Positions 13,348-21,813 of a DNA stretch of 64,000 nt are shown piece by piece. The notes under the pieces were generated by a model. That model was not told the origin of the DNA. It searched no databases and was given only the letters and a program-made list of their open reading frames with translations. The stretch is from assembly GCF_017877135.1 (NCBI RefSeq), contig NZ_JAGIPH010000005.1, positions 1-64,000 of the forward strand, given 5' to 3'. The position numbers were made by a program, and so were the translations under genes. This DNA is from Neorhizobium galegae. Its GTDB lineage: Bacteria; Pseudomonadota; Alphaproteobacteria; Rhizobiales; Rhizobiaceae. How positions within the stretch are numbered: the stretch's first letter is position 1; each line of letters begins with the position of its first letter.

Positions 13348-14094
13348 ATGACCGATGCCTCCGGCACGACAATTGACCAGGCGGAAGTGGACCGCTTTTC
13401 CGCCATGGCTGCGGAATGGTGGAGCCCCACCGGCAAGTTCAAGCCGCTCCACAAGTTCAATCCCGTGCGGCTTTCCTATATCCGCGACCGCGTCTGCGAA
13501 AACTTTGCCCGCGACCCCAAAAGCAACCGACCGTTCGAAGGCTTGCGCTTTCTCGACATCGGCTGCGGCGGCGGGCTGTTGTCGGAACCGATGGCCCGGA
13601 TGGGCGCAACCGTTGTCGGCGCCGATCCGTCGGAAAAGAACATCCGCATCGCCCAGACCCATGCGGCAGAAAGCGGTGTCTCCGTCGATTATCGGGCTGA
13701 AACGGCCGAACAGCTGGCAGCCGCCGGCGAAACCTTCGACGTCATCCTCAACATGGAAGTGGTGGAGCATGTGGCGGACGTGAACCTGTTCATGACCACC
13801 TGCGCCTCGATGCTGCGCCCGGGCGGCCTGATGTTCGTGGCCACCATCAACCGCACCCTGAAGGCCAATGCGCTGGCGATCTTTGCGGCGGAAAACATCC
13901 TGCGCTGGCTGCCGAAGGGCACCCATCAGTATGACAAGCTGGTGCGGCCGGAAGAAATAGAACGCCCGCTCGACGCGTCGGGCCTCACCGTCACCCACCG
14001 CACCGGCGTGTTCTACAATGTGCTGCAGGACCGCTGGAACCTGTCGAAGGACATGGACGTGAACTACATGATGCTCGCCAGGCGCGAGGGCTGA
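13348..14094 (+). CDS. ubiG: Ubiquinone biosynthesis O-methyltransferase UbiG
   Basis: A 248-aa SAM-dependent enzyme that performs both O-methylations in ubiquinone synthesis. The SAM-binding motif LDIGCGGG is at 69-76, and the N-terminal [19 protein letters not shown] is the family signature. The start at 13348 has AGGGAG 6 bases upstream; a longer frame from 13243 lacks such support. It is convergent with the DUF1178 gene (27-base gap). Confidence 0.95.
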   Translation: MTDASGTTIDQAEVDRFSAMAAEWWSPTGKFKPLHKFNPVRLSYIRDRVCENFARDPKSNRPFEGLRFLDIGCGGGLLSEPMARMGATVVGADPSEKNIRIAQTHAAESGVSVDYRAETAEQLAAAGETFDVILNMEVVEHVADVNLFMTTCASMLRPGGLMFVATINRTLKANALAIFAAENILRWLPKGTHQYDKLVRPEEIERPLDASGLTVTHRTGVFYNVLQDRWNLSKDMDVNYMMLARREG

Positions 14095-14121
14095 GGCCCG
14101 CAGCGCAAGGCGCGGCAGACG

Positions 14122-14550
14122 TCAGTTCGTCTCGTCGGGCAGCACCGGTAGCGGCGCGATCTCGATGCCTTCGTCGATCAGGTCCTTCACATCGGCAAGG
14201 CTCGCCTTGCCCATGATGCCTCGGGCATCGGCTTCGCCGTAATGGATTTTTCGCGCCTCTTCGGGAAAGCGTTCACCCACATCCTCGGCATTCGCCTTGA
14301 TGGTGGCGACCATCTCCTTCAACTTGGTGATGGTCTCCTGGCGCGCCACGTCCATTGCCACCTGCTGGCGCTCCTGCTTGCTGCGGGCGGTGGAAACGGA
14401 AGGGGCCATCAGGCTCTTGGAAATGGCCGCGGATCCGCAGACCGGGCAGGTCAGAAATCCGCTTTCCACCTGGCGATCAAAATCGGCGCTTTGCGAAAAC
14501 CACCCTTCGAACGGATGCGCATTGTCACAGATGAGGGAATAACGGATCAC
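14122..14550 (-). CDS. DUF1178 family zinc-ribbon protein
   Basis: A 142-aa protein of unknown function matching DUF1178 by its N-terminus (MIRYSLICDNAHPFEGWF) and the CPVCG knuckle at about 35-39, a likely metal site together with the earlier Cys and His. It overlaps the upstream amidase gene by 4 bases, so the two are co-translated. The last gene of the comF-grxC-amidase-DUF1178 run. Confidence 0.88.
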   Translation of the reverse strand: MIRYSLICDNAHPFEGWFSQSADFDRQVESGFLTCPVCGSAAISKSLMAPSVSTARSKQERQQVAMDVARQETITKLKEMVATIKANAEDVGERFPEEARKIHYGEADARGIMGKASLADVKDLIDEGIEIAPLPVLPDETN

Positions 14551-15407
14551 GCCGCCTCGCCTCCGGCAGGCGCCACGGCCTGCGATTGTGCAAGCGTGAA
14601 GTCACGCGCATTCTTGAGGTTCGGGATTTTTGCGCGGGCGGCCTTGACCGCTGCGATATCGAGTTCGGCCATGACTACGGCTTCGCCTGCGCCGCCGGCC
14701 GATGCCAGCACGCGCCCCCAAGGATCGATGATCATCGAATGGCCATAGGTTTCGCGGCCATCCTCGTGAACCCCGCCTTGCGCTGCCGCAACGAGGAAGG
14801 CGCCGTTTTCGATGGCGCGGGCGCGCAGGAGAATTTCCCAGTGCGCCTCGCCCGTCTGGCGCGTGAAGGCGGCCGGAACCGTCAGGATCTCGGCACCGGC
14901 AACCGCTTCGGCACGAAACAGCTGCGGGAAGCGCACGTCGTAGCAGATGGCAAAACCCAAATTCGCAAATCCGAGATCCGTAACACGCGCCTCCGATCCC
15001 GGCTGATAGGCGGCGCTTTCGCGCCAGCTCTCGCCATTGTCGAGATCGACGTCGAACATGTGGATCTTGTCGTAGCTGCAGATGCGCGCCCCATCCGGCC
15101 CGAACAGGAAACCGCGATTGGCGATCTTGTCGTCATCACGCGCAATCGCCGTGGAGCCGACATGCACATGGATCTTGAGGTCGCGTGCAAGCTCTGCCGC
15201 CCGGGACACGATGATGTCGTTCTCTGCATTTCGCAGGATGGCGCGCAGCTCGGTGCGGTTCTTCTGCAGCGCGCCGGTCATTTCAGGCGTCTGGACATAG
15301 ACGGCGCCCTTCGCCGCCGCGTCCCGTACAAGCCGCGCCATGGCATCCGCATTCCTTTGCGGATCAACACCGGAACACATCTGGATGGCTGCGACCTTCA
15401 CCGTCAT
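14547..15407 (-). CDS. Carbon-nitrogen hydrolase (Nit1-type amidase)
   Basis: A 286-aa nitrilase-superfamily enzyme. The catalytic Glu-Lys-Cys triad is visible as Glu42 (TPEMT), Lys114 (SYDKIHMFD) and Cys155 (FAICYDVRFP). Sequence style and length match the Nit1/YafV-like branch that hydrolyses deaminated glutathione, and its neighbour grxC fits a glutathione link, but substrate is inferred. It starts 8 bases after grxC and overlaps DUF1178. Confidence 0.9.
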   Translation of the reverse strand: MTVKVAAIQMCSGVDPQRNADAMARLVRDAAAKGAVYVQTPEMTGALQKNRTELRAILRNAENDIIVSRAAELARDLKIHVHVGSTAIARDDDKIANRGFLFGPDGARICSYDKIHMFDVDLDNGESWRESAAYQPGSEARVTDLGFANLGFAICYDVRFPQLFRAEAVAGAEILTVPAAFTRQTGEAHWEILLRARAIENGAFLVAAAQGGVHEDGRETYGHSMIIDPWGRVLASAGGAGEAVVMAELDIAAVKAARAKIPNLKNARDFTLAQSQAVAPAGGEAA

Positions 15408-15415
15408 GTCACACC

Positions 15416-15673
15416 TTACGCAGCAAGCAGCGGATCGAGCTTGCCGTCACGGTCGAGCGCGTGCAGATCGTCGCAACCGCCGACATGACGACCATCGATG
15501 AAGATCTGCGGGAAGGTCGAACCGCCGTTCGCCTTCTGGATCATCTCCTGGCGCAGTTCCTGCGAGAACGTGGCGTCATGTTCCGTGAAGTTCACGCCCT
15601 TCGACTGCAGCAATGCCTTGGCGCGGGCACAGTAGCCGCACATCTGGCGGGTATAGATAACGACGTCTGCCAT
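15416..15673 (-). CDS. grxC: Glutaredoxin 3
   Basis: An 85-aa dithiol glutaredoxin reducing protein disulfides with glutathione. The active site CGYC is at 12-15, and the cis-Pro loop STFPQIFIDG binds glutathione. The start at 15673 is supported by GGAG 6 bases upstream; the in-frame ATG four codons earlier has no ribosome-binding site. It lies between comF and the amidase gene. Confidence 0.94.
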   Translation of the reverse strand: MADVVIYTRQMCGYCARAKALLQSKGVNFTEHDATFSQELRQEMIQKANGGSTFPQIFIDGRHVGGCDDLHALDRDGKLDPLLAA

Positions 15674-15725
15674 GATGATCTCCATGAAGAGCGATCGCGC
15701 TTGACCGCAATCGCGATACTGATCG

Positions 15726-16502
15726 TCATATAGGCTCGGTCAGCGCCATTGCAAAGGTCAAAACCGTGACCTCGGCGGCTCCCGCCCGCTTCAGGGCACG
15801 CGTCGCGGACGACACGGTGGCACCTGTGGTAAACACGTCGTCCACCAGCACCAGCCGCTTGCCGAAAACCTGATGCTCCTCGCCCTTGCGGACACGAAAG
15901 GCCGCCCGCACATTTTCCTCCCGGCCCTTCGCCGTCAGCCCCACCTGCCGGCCGGTGCGCTTGCGGCGCGTGAGGGTGCGCGTCAAAAAAGGGCGGCCGC
16001 TGAGGCGGGCGAGATGGCGGCCAAGTTCCGCCGACTGGTTGAACCGCCGCTTGAGAAGGCGCGTCCAGTGGAGGGGCACAGGGATGATGGCATCGCACAG
16101 CGCCAGGTGTTCACCGCCAGCGCGGGCCATCCAGGCGGCCATCATCGGGGCAAGATCGGTGCGGTCCCGGTATTTCAGCCCATGAACGAGATTGCGCGCC
16201 GGCCCCTCATGCAAAGCGACCGCCCGCAAGCGGTCGAAGATGGGCGGCTCGGCTATGGCCAGTGCCGAAACCATGCCCTCTCCCGGATCATGGGCAAAGG
16301 GCAAGCCCAGGATGTCGCAATAGGGTCTTTCGATGAAGCGCATGCGCGACCAGCAGGCGCCGCAAAGCGCATGGTGACCGGCCGTGCGCACGCCGCAGGC
16401 TGCACAGCAGGGTGGATAGACCAGATCGAGCAGAGGCCGCAGCAGGGCGCGCGGCGAAAACGATCGCGCGACGCCCTCGATTTTCTCCGCCTCATCCACC
16501 AT
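15726..16502 (-). CDS. comF: ComF family protein (phosphoribosyltransferase-like)
   Basis: A 258-aa protein with an N-terminal four-cysteine zinc knuckle (CCAACG about 33-38, CGAC about 48-51) and a C-terminal type I PRTase fold with the PRPP loop VLVDDVFTTGAT (about 215-226). ComF homologues assist DNA uptake in competent bacteria, with the exact reaction unknown. In rhizobia it is a housekeeping gene next to grxC, as here. Confidence 0.92.
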   Translation of the reverse strand: MVDEAEKIEGVARSFSPRALLRPLLDLVYPPCCAACGVRTAGHHALCGACWSRMRFIERPYCDILGLPFAHDPGEGMVSALAIAEPPIFDRLRAVALHEGPARNLVHGLKYRDRTDLAPMMAAWMARAGGEHLALCDAIIPVPLHWTRLLKRRFNQSAELGRHLARLSGRPFLTRTLTRRKRTGRQVGLTAKGREENVRAAFRVRKGEEHQVFGKRLVLVDDVFTTGATVSSATRALKRAGAAEVTVLTFAMALTEPI

Positions 16503-16600
16503 GTCTTGACATTAGCGGCTCGTCAGCGCCCATGCGACACCAAAATGCAAGGGGTTCCGCCTGCCGACACACCCCACCTCAACGAAGACGGACAGACAGC

Positions 16601-17479
16601 ATGGACATCCTTTTCGACCTGCCTTTGGTAACTGCACGGCGCGAACGCGCCATTGCGCGGGCCGTTGCGGGTGGTGACTTCCTGCTCGACATTGCAGCCA
16701 ATGAACTGGCCGAGCGCGTCGGCGTGGTGGAACGCCATTTCGAGGAGGCCGTGGAACTGCATGGCGGCGGCGGCAACGCCGCACGCGCGGCGCTCAAGAC
16801 CGGCAAGATCGGCCATCTGACGCGCATCGAAACGAGTGCAGCCTTCGCCGGACCCGGCGAAGACATCTCGCCGGCAGCACTCGAGGACATGCCGCTCGCC
16901 GACCAATCGGTCAATCTCGTCCTCTCGCCCCTGTCGCTGCATCTGACCAATGATACGCCGGGCATGCTGATCCGCATACGCCGAGCCCTGAAGCCGGACG
17001 GGCTGTTCATGGCCGCCATTCCCGGTGCCGGAACGCTCGTCGAACTGCGCGACGTGCTTCTGGCAGCAGAAGCCGAACTCTTTGGCGGCGCAAGTCCGCG
17101 CGTGATTCCGTTTGCCGATGTGCGCGACATCGGCGGCCTGATGCAGCGGGCAGGCTTTGCGCTGCCGGTGATCGATGCGGAAACCTATACCGTACGCTAT
17201 GATACGCTGTTTCACCTGATGCGAGACCTGCGCGCCATGGGCATGAGCAATCCGCTGGCCGGGCGCAGCAGGACACCGCTGACGCGGGCCTTCTTCGTGC
17301 GGGCGGCGGAGATTTATGCAGAGCGCTATGCCGATCCGGACGGGCGCATCCGCGCCACCTTCACCATCGTCTACGCATCCGGCTGGGCGCCGCATGAAAG
17401 CCAGCAGAAGCCTCTGAAGCCAGGCTCGGCAAAGATGCGGCTGGCCGATGCGCTCCGCGTCACCGACAGCCCCGAATAG
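16601..17479 (+). CDS. Class I SAM-dependent methyltransferase (BioC/NDUFAF5-like)
   Basis: A 292-aa protein with a methyltransferase domain at about 35-150: an unusual glycine-rich first loop (ELHGGGGNAARAAL) replaces the canonical acidic motif, then DQSVNLVLSPLSLHLTND and the RIRRALKPDGLFMAAIPG segment typical of BioC and of the complex I assembly factor NDUFAF5. In alphaproteobacteria the orthologue is usually annotated only as methyltransferase. The start is set at the first codon of the conserved MDILFDLPLV. It is divergent from comF. Confidence 0.85.
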   Translation: MDILFDLPLVTARRERAIARAVAGGDFLLDIAANELAERVGVVERHFEEAVELHGGGGNAARAALKTGKIGHLTRIETSAAFAGPGEDISPAALEDMPLADQSVNLVLSPLSLHLTNDTPGMLIRIRRALKPDGLFMAAIPGAGTLVELRDVLLAAEAELFGGASPRVIPFADVRDIGGLMQRAGFALPVIDAETYTVRYDTLFHLMRDLRAMGMSNPLAGRSRTPLTRAFFVRAAEIYAERYADPDGRIRATFTIVYASGWAPHESQQKPLKPGSAKMRLADALRVTDSPE

Positions 17480-17493
17480 GCGTCGAAACACCG

Positions 17494-17661
17494 TCACTGG
17501 CCCGCAAGCGTGTCCGCAAGGAAGGTCAGCATATCCTGCAATATGCCGGAAAATGTAGTGAAGCCGGCAAGCACCACGGCAGACAGGACGGCAACCACAA
17601 GGCCGTACTCCACAGCCGTTGCCCCCTGATTGTCCGCGGCGAATTTCTTGAGGATCGACAT
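17494..17661 (-). CDS. Flp family type IVb pilin
   Basis: A 55-aa prepilin. The short basic leader, the motif ATAVEYGL with Glu after the processing site and a single hydrophobic helix (about 18-40) are those of Flp/Fap pilins assembled by Tad systems. The start at 17661 gives the normal leader; an earlier in-frame ATG adds 10 residues. No tad/cpa genes are in the window, so the assembly machinery lies elsewhere. A CCCGGG inverted repeat surrounds the ribosome-binding region and may affect translation. Confidence 0.85.
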   Translation of the reverse strand: MSILKKFAADNQGATAVEYGLVVAVLSAVVLAGFTTFSGILQDMLTFLADTLAGQ

Positions 17662-17724
17662 CGTGCCCCCGGGTTCCATCCCGGGATGCATAGCATCCGT
17701 TCACTTACCGGCAGGTTACCGCGC

Positions 17725-18045
17725 TCAGCACACGCTCTCGCCGTCATAGCCCTGCGTGACGCAGACGGAGCCCGGCGTCTGCTGCAGCACGCTGCGGCGA
17801 ATCGTGTAATGCTTGGTGCCTGATGCGTCCGGCTTGATCGATCCGGTGGTGATCAGATCGATTTCCTGTTGCACATTGGCCAGATGGCGCGGGTCGGATC
17901 GCTTCATCAACATGGGCGTGACGATAAGCGAAAGCGCGATCGCTGCGGTACCGAACAGCAGGGCGATGTTCAGAACGCCGGTTCTGCCGGACCTGAGCGT
18001 GACCCTTTGCTGGGCACGAACAGTCTTCCAGAATTCCTCATCCAT
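17725..18045 (-). CDS. Small membrane protein of unknown function
   Basis: A 106-aa protein with one transmembrane helix (about 26-46) and a C-terminal, presumably periplasmic region with two cysteines (SVCVTQGYDGESVC) that could form a disulfide. The start at 18045 follows GAGG by 5 bases. It lies just upstream of the Flp pilin gene on the same strand (63-base gap), so it may be co-expressed with it, but I recognise no family. Confidence 0.7.
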   Translation of the reverse strand: MDEEFWKTVRAQQRVTLRSGRTGVLNIALLFGTAAIALSLIVTPMLMKRSDPRHLANVQQEIDLITTGSIKPDASGTKHYTIRRSVLQQTPGSVCVTQGYDGESVC

Positions 18046-18194
18046 GAGAGCCTCGTTACGCAATTACTTTATCGAAGCTGCATATTGCCCCATCGGGTTA
18101 AAGGATCTGTTAACGCCGATTCATTCGTGCCCGGCGAATTTTAAAAACTGTGGATAAATGGCAACGCCTGGCTTTTACGGGATCCGCCGGAGGC

Positions 18195-18623
18195 TCAGAG
18201 CAGGTCCTGCAGGAAGGGAATAAGCGGTTCGTCGGCCGGCGGCATGGGATAATCGCGAAGGGCCGCGGGCCGCACCCATTTCAGCGCCTGCCCTTCCCGA
18301 CCCGCCGGTATACCCTCGTAACGCCGGCAAACGTAAAGCGGCATCAGCAGGTGAAACGTCTCATAGGTGTGGCTGGCAAAGGTGAGCGGCGCAAGGCAGG
18401 GTACGCGCGTGACGATGCCCAGTTCCTCGTGAAGCTCGCGCACCAGCGTTTCCTCCGGCGTCTCGCCGGGCTCCACCTTGCCGCCGGGAAATTCCCAGAG
18501 GCCGGCAAGGCTCTTGCCTTCAGGACGCTGCGCCAGAAGAATGCGGCCATCCGTATCGATCAGCGCGCAAGCGGCGACCAGAAGAATGGAGCGAGGCTTT
18601 GGCGTCTCGTCGACCCCGCTCAT
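18195..18623 (-). CDS. mutT: 8-oxo-dGTP diphosphatase MutT
   Basis: A 142-aa Nudix hydrolase. The Nudix box (48-70, GGKVEPGETPEETL followed by VRELHEELGI) is complete with the RELxEE metal-binding core. Family members remove 8-oxo-dGTP from the nucleotide pool. It overlaps the upstream GNAT gene by 4 bases and is the last of an argJ-GNAT-mutT operon. Confidence 0.92.
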   Translation of the reverse strand: MSGVDETPKPRSILLVAACALIDTDGRILLAQRPEGKSLAGLWEFPGGKVEPGETPEETLVRELHEELGIVTRVPCLAPLTFASHTYETFHLLMPLYVCRRYEGIPAGREGQALKWVRPAALRDYPMPPADEPLIPFLQDLL

Positions 18624-19399
18624 GCGCCGGTCTCCTGGCGCCAGTAGCGATACTGGTAGGCTTGGCGAAAACCGAAGCGGCCATAGAGCGAAAGCGCAGC
18701 AACATTGTCGTCATGCACCTGCAGCCAGGCGGTGCGGGCTCCACTGATACGGGCCCAGCGCAGGGCGGCCGTCAGCATTTCCGTGCCCGCCCCCTGCCGC
18801 CTGCGGTCGGCGGCAACGGCAAAGGACAGGATGCCGGCGAGATCCGCATCCTGTACGCAGAGCGCAACGGCAACCGGGCCTTCGCCGGGATTTTCCGCAA
18901 TGAAAAGGCCGCTGACCGGCTTGATCGCCGACAGGATTTCGGCGAGCGCCGGCTTCAGCGACGCATCCTCGCCATGAACGGCAAGCGAGGCATCGATATA
19001 GCGGCCGATGTCATGGCTCGGCAGGTGGCCGAGCGTGTCGGGCAGTTCGAGCCCCGCCAGATCCGCCACCATGACGTTGACCGTTTCGAACGGTCGCCAT
19101 CCCTGGCCGGCCAGCCGGTCGAGAAGCGGTTTTGGCGACAGCGGCGTTTCGCGCACCAGCAGCGGGCGGCCATAGTGTTCGAACCGCTTGCGGGCCTTTT
19201 CGATGCGCAGGTCGACGTCGCGATGATCCGACGGATCGAGCGGCACAAGGCAGTTCAGCCGCTTGGACGGGTGCCCGCCCGTCAGCCGCACCTGCCAGCT
19301 GCCGTCATAGACCACGGAGGCCGCCGGCCAGGCGCGGAAGCCGACAGCTTCCAGACGCCGGACAAGCGGAAGATTGCCGTGGGGAGAAATTGCCTGCAT
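18620..19399 (-). CDS. GNAT family N-acetyltransferase
   Basis: A 259-aa protein whose C-terminal half (about 130-255) is a GNAT fold: the acetyl-CoA loop RRRQGAGTEMLTAAL and the closing AALSLYGRFGFRQAYQYRYW are clear. The N-terminal half is conserved in the rhizobial argJ-GNAT-mutT cluster but has no known motif. The start at 19399 puts the ribosome-binding GGAG inside the end of argJ. Substrate unknown. Confidence 0.88.
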   Translation of the reverse strand: MQAISPHGNLPLVRRLEAVGFRAWPAASVVYDGSWQVRLTGGHPSKRLNCLVPLDPSDHRDVDLRIEKARKRFEHYGRPLLVRETPLSPKPLLDRLAGQGWRPFETVNVMVADLAGLELPDTLGHLPSHDIGRYIDASLAVHGEDASLKPALAEILSAIKPVSGLFIAENPGEGPVAVALCVQDADLAGILSFAVAADRRRQGAGTEMLTAALRWARISGARTAWLQVHDDNVAALSLYGRFGFRQAYQYRYWRQETGA

Positions 19400-19406
19400 C
19401 AAAAGT

Positions 19407-20642
19407 TCAGCTCCGGTAGTCGCCATTGATGGCGACATATTCCTTCGTGAGGTCACATGTCCAGACGGTTGCTGTTCCCTGGCCAAGGCCGATATCGACA
19501 CGGATGACGATATCCTCCTGCTGCATGACAGCCGTCGCTGCCGCTTCCGAATAGGCCGGATCGCGTTCGCCCTCGACCGCAACCCTGACGTCGCCGAACC
19601 AGATCGCCAGACGGTCGCGGTCGGCCATCTCGCCGGACTTGCCGACAGCCATCACCACACGACCCCAATTGGCATCTTCGCCCGCAACGGCCGTCTTGAC
19701 CAGCGGAGAATTGGCAATGGAGAGCGCAATACGCTTGGCAGCCGCATCGTTCTCGGCACCGGTGACGGTGACTTCCACCATTTTGCGCGCACCTTCACCG
19801 TCGCGCACGACCTGGAGCGCCAGGTCCTTCAGGAGGTCGTTGAGGGCGGCGCGAAAGCCATCCAGGCGCGTATCGTCCGCCGCTTCCACCCGGACCTGGC
19901 CTTCGGCCTTACCGGTTGCAAACAGAAGAAGCGTGTCGGAGGTGGAGGTATCGCTGTCGACGGTGACCGAATTGAAGGTCGGGCCGACGCCCTCAGACAG
20001 CAGCGCCTGCAGGGCGGCCGGGGCGATATCGGCATCCGTTGCGACAAAGGACAGCATGGTCGCCATGTCCGGCGCGATCATGCCGGCGCCCTTGGCGATG
20101 CCGTTGATGGTGACGGTGACGCCACCGATGTCTGCGGTGCGCGTCGCAACCTTCGGATAGGTATCCGTGGTCATGATCGCCTTGGCGGCCTCCAGCCAGA
20201 AATCGCCGGTTGCGGCCGCCTGCATGTCACCCAGGACGCCCGCAAATTTCGTCGCATCCAGCGGCTCGCCGATGACGCCCGTCGAGGCGAGATAGACTTC
20301 GCCCACATCGCAACCGACGGCTTCGGACGCCGATTTCGCCGTCAGTTCCGTCGAGGCCCGACCCTTGACGCCGGTAAAGGCGTTGGCATTGCCGGAATTG
20401 ACCACAACCGCGCGCGCCTTGCCATTGGCAAGGTTGGCGCGGCAGAAATCCACCGGTGCCGAAGGGCATTTCGAGCGCGTGAACACGCCCGCCACCGATG
20501 CCGGTTCATCGAACACCATCAAAAGCACGTCCGTGCGGTTCTTGTACTTGATGCCGGCGGCAGCCGTTGCCATGCGCAGGCCCTTCACGGCCGGCATGTC
20601 GGGATAGGATTTCGGAGCAAGGGGGGAAACGGTGGCGGACAT
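19407..20642 (-). CDS. argJ: Bifunctional glutamate N-acetyltransferase / amino-acid acetyltransferase ArgJ
   Basis: A 411-aa arginine-biosynthesis enzyme that transfers acetyl from N-acetylornithine to glutamate. The self-cleavage site is present at Ala194-Thr195 within [14 protein letters not shown], where Thr becomes the nucleophile of the beta chain. Whether it also uses acetyl-CoA cannot be told. First gene of the argJ-GNAT-mutT operon; a terminator separates it from the upstream parvulin gene. Confidence 0.96.
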   Translation of the reverse strand: MSATVSPLAPKSYPDMPAVKGLRMATAAAGIKYKNRTDVLLMVFDEPASVAGVFTRSKCPSAPVDFCRANLANGKARAVVVNSGNANAFTGVKGRASTELTAKSASEAVGCDVGEVYLASTGVIGEPLDATKFAGVLGDMQAAATGDFWLEAAKAIMTTDTYPKVATRTADIGGVTVTINGIAKGAGMIAPDMATMLSFVATDADIAPAALQALLSEGVGPTFNSVTVDSDTSTSDTLLLFATGKAEGQVRVEAADDTRLDGFRAALNDLLKDLALQVVRDGEGARKMVEVTVTGAENDAAAKRIALSIANSPLVKTAVAGEDANWGRVVMAVGKSGEMADRDRLAIWFGDVRVAVEGERDPAYSEAAATAVMQQEDIVIRVDIGLGQGTATVWTCDLTKEYVAINGDYRS

Positions 20643-20660
20643 TTGGCAAAAACCTGGACA

Positions 20661-20684
20661 AGAAAAGGCCCGCAGATGCGGGCC
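20661..20684 (-). terminator. Rho-independent terminator after the parvulin gene
   Basis: On the minus strand an 8-bp stem GGCCCGCA/TGCGGGCC (20677-20684 with 20667-20674) is followed by TTTTCT. It lies 25 bases after the parvulin stop and just before the argJ start, so it separates the two units. Confidence 0.8.
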
Positions 20685-20708
20685 GGTTGATGAAATATCG
20701 AAAGCGGC

Positions 20709-21551
20709 TTATTCGCCCTTGGTCATGTCTTCATAACCCTTGCGCAGGGTTTCGTCGACAATTTCGACCTTCTGGTCGGCCTTGGCCGCATCGATGATGG
20801 CAGAATACTTTTCCTGCATGACGATCTGGCGAACCTGCGGCTCCACCTGGTCGAAGGCCGGCGGCTGGGCGTCACGCTTGTCTTCCACCTTGATGACATG
20901 GTAGCCGAACTGCGACTTTACCGGCGTCTTCGTGTAGGCGCCCTTGTCGAGTGCGAAGGCGGCTTCCTCGAATTCCGGAACCATGCGGCCCTTGGTGAAG
21001 TAGCCGAGATCGCCACCGTCGGACTTGCTGGTGTCTTCCGACTTGGCCTTGGCCAGTTCGATGAAGTCCTTGCCTTCGTCGAGCTGCTTGATGATTGCCT
21101 TGGCTTCATCCTCGGTCTTCACCAGGATGTGGCGGGCGTGAATTTCCTCTTCCTTCGGCATGGCTGCGACTTCCTTGTCGTAGCGGGCCTTGACCTCTTC
21201 CGGCTTCAGCGTCTCGAACTGCTGGCGAAGATAGGCATTGTGCAGCTCGCGCTCCTGCAGGAAGGCCATCCGCTTCTTGAAGTCGTCGCTGTTCTGAAGA
21301 CCGGCTTCTTCGGCCTTCTTCGAGACGAGCTTGATGTCGATGATCTGCGAGAGTGCCGCGACCTTCTTCTGGTCGTCGGGCATCTGCTGGTACTGCTGGC
21401 TCAGATTGGCAATGGCCGCATCCAGTTCCGACTGATGGATTTCCACGCCGCCAACCTTGGCGACCACGGCATCGGCCTGTGCAAAGGCGGGCGCCTGGAA
21501 AAAGACGGCCACGGCCACGGCGGCAGTCGCGAGGAATTTATGGCGAAACAT
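20709..21551 (-). CDS. Periplasmic parvulin-type peptidyl-prolyl isomerase
   Basis: A 280-aa exported foldase. A signal peptide spans about 1-24 (cleavage after FAQA). The N-terminal part is SurA_N-like, and a parvulin domain lies at about 138-232 (ARHILVKTEDEAKAI through FGYHVIKVEDKR). Members assist folding of outer-membrane and periplasmic proteins. It is divergent from secA, fitting a secretion-related pair. Confidence 0.92.
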   Translation of the reverse strand: MFRHKFLATAAVAVAVFFQAPAFAQADAVVAKVGGVEIHQSELDAAIANLSQQYQQMPDDQKKVAALSQIIDIKLVSKKAEEAGLQNSDDFKKRMAFLQERELHNAYLRQQFETLKPEEVKARYDKEVAAMPKEEEIHARHILVKTEDEAKAIIKQLDEGKDFIELAKAKSEDTSKSDGGDLGYFTKGRMVPEFEEAAFALDKGAYTKTPVKSQFGYHVIKVEDKRDAQPPAFDQVEPQVRQIVMQEKYSAIIDAAKADQKVEIVDETLRKGYEDMTKGE

Positions 21552-21813
21552 AAGGAACTACCTTTCGAATTGGGCACCGGCCCCGGATGTCGAGACCGGC
21601 CGGAACACTGTCAGAAACACCGGATTGTGGCCATTCTGTAACGGCGGGAGCCGTTGACATCATTCGACCCCCCTCTTATCTGTCACGCTACTTCGCGTCC
21701 AGAAGAGTTTCCGGGCCGGCGTTTGTATTTTGCCTGTCGAATAGAGGGCGCAGATCAACCTGCCGGACGATACTTTCGAGGGATGCCACATCAGTTTGGA
21801 AAGGACCACTCGT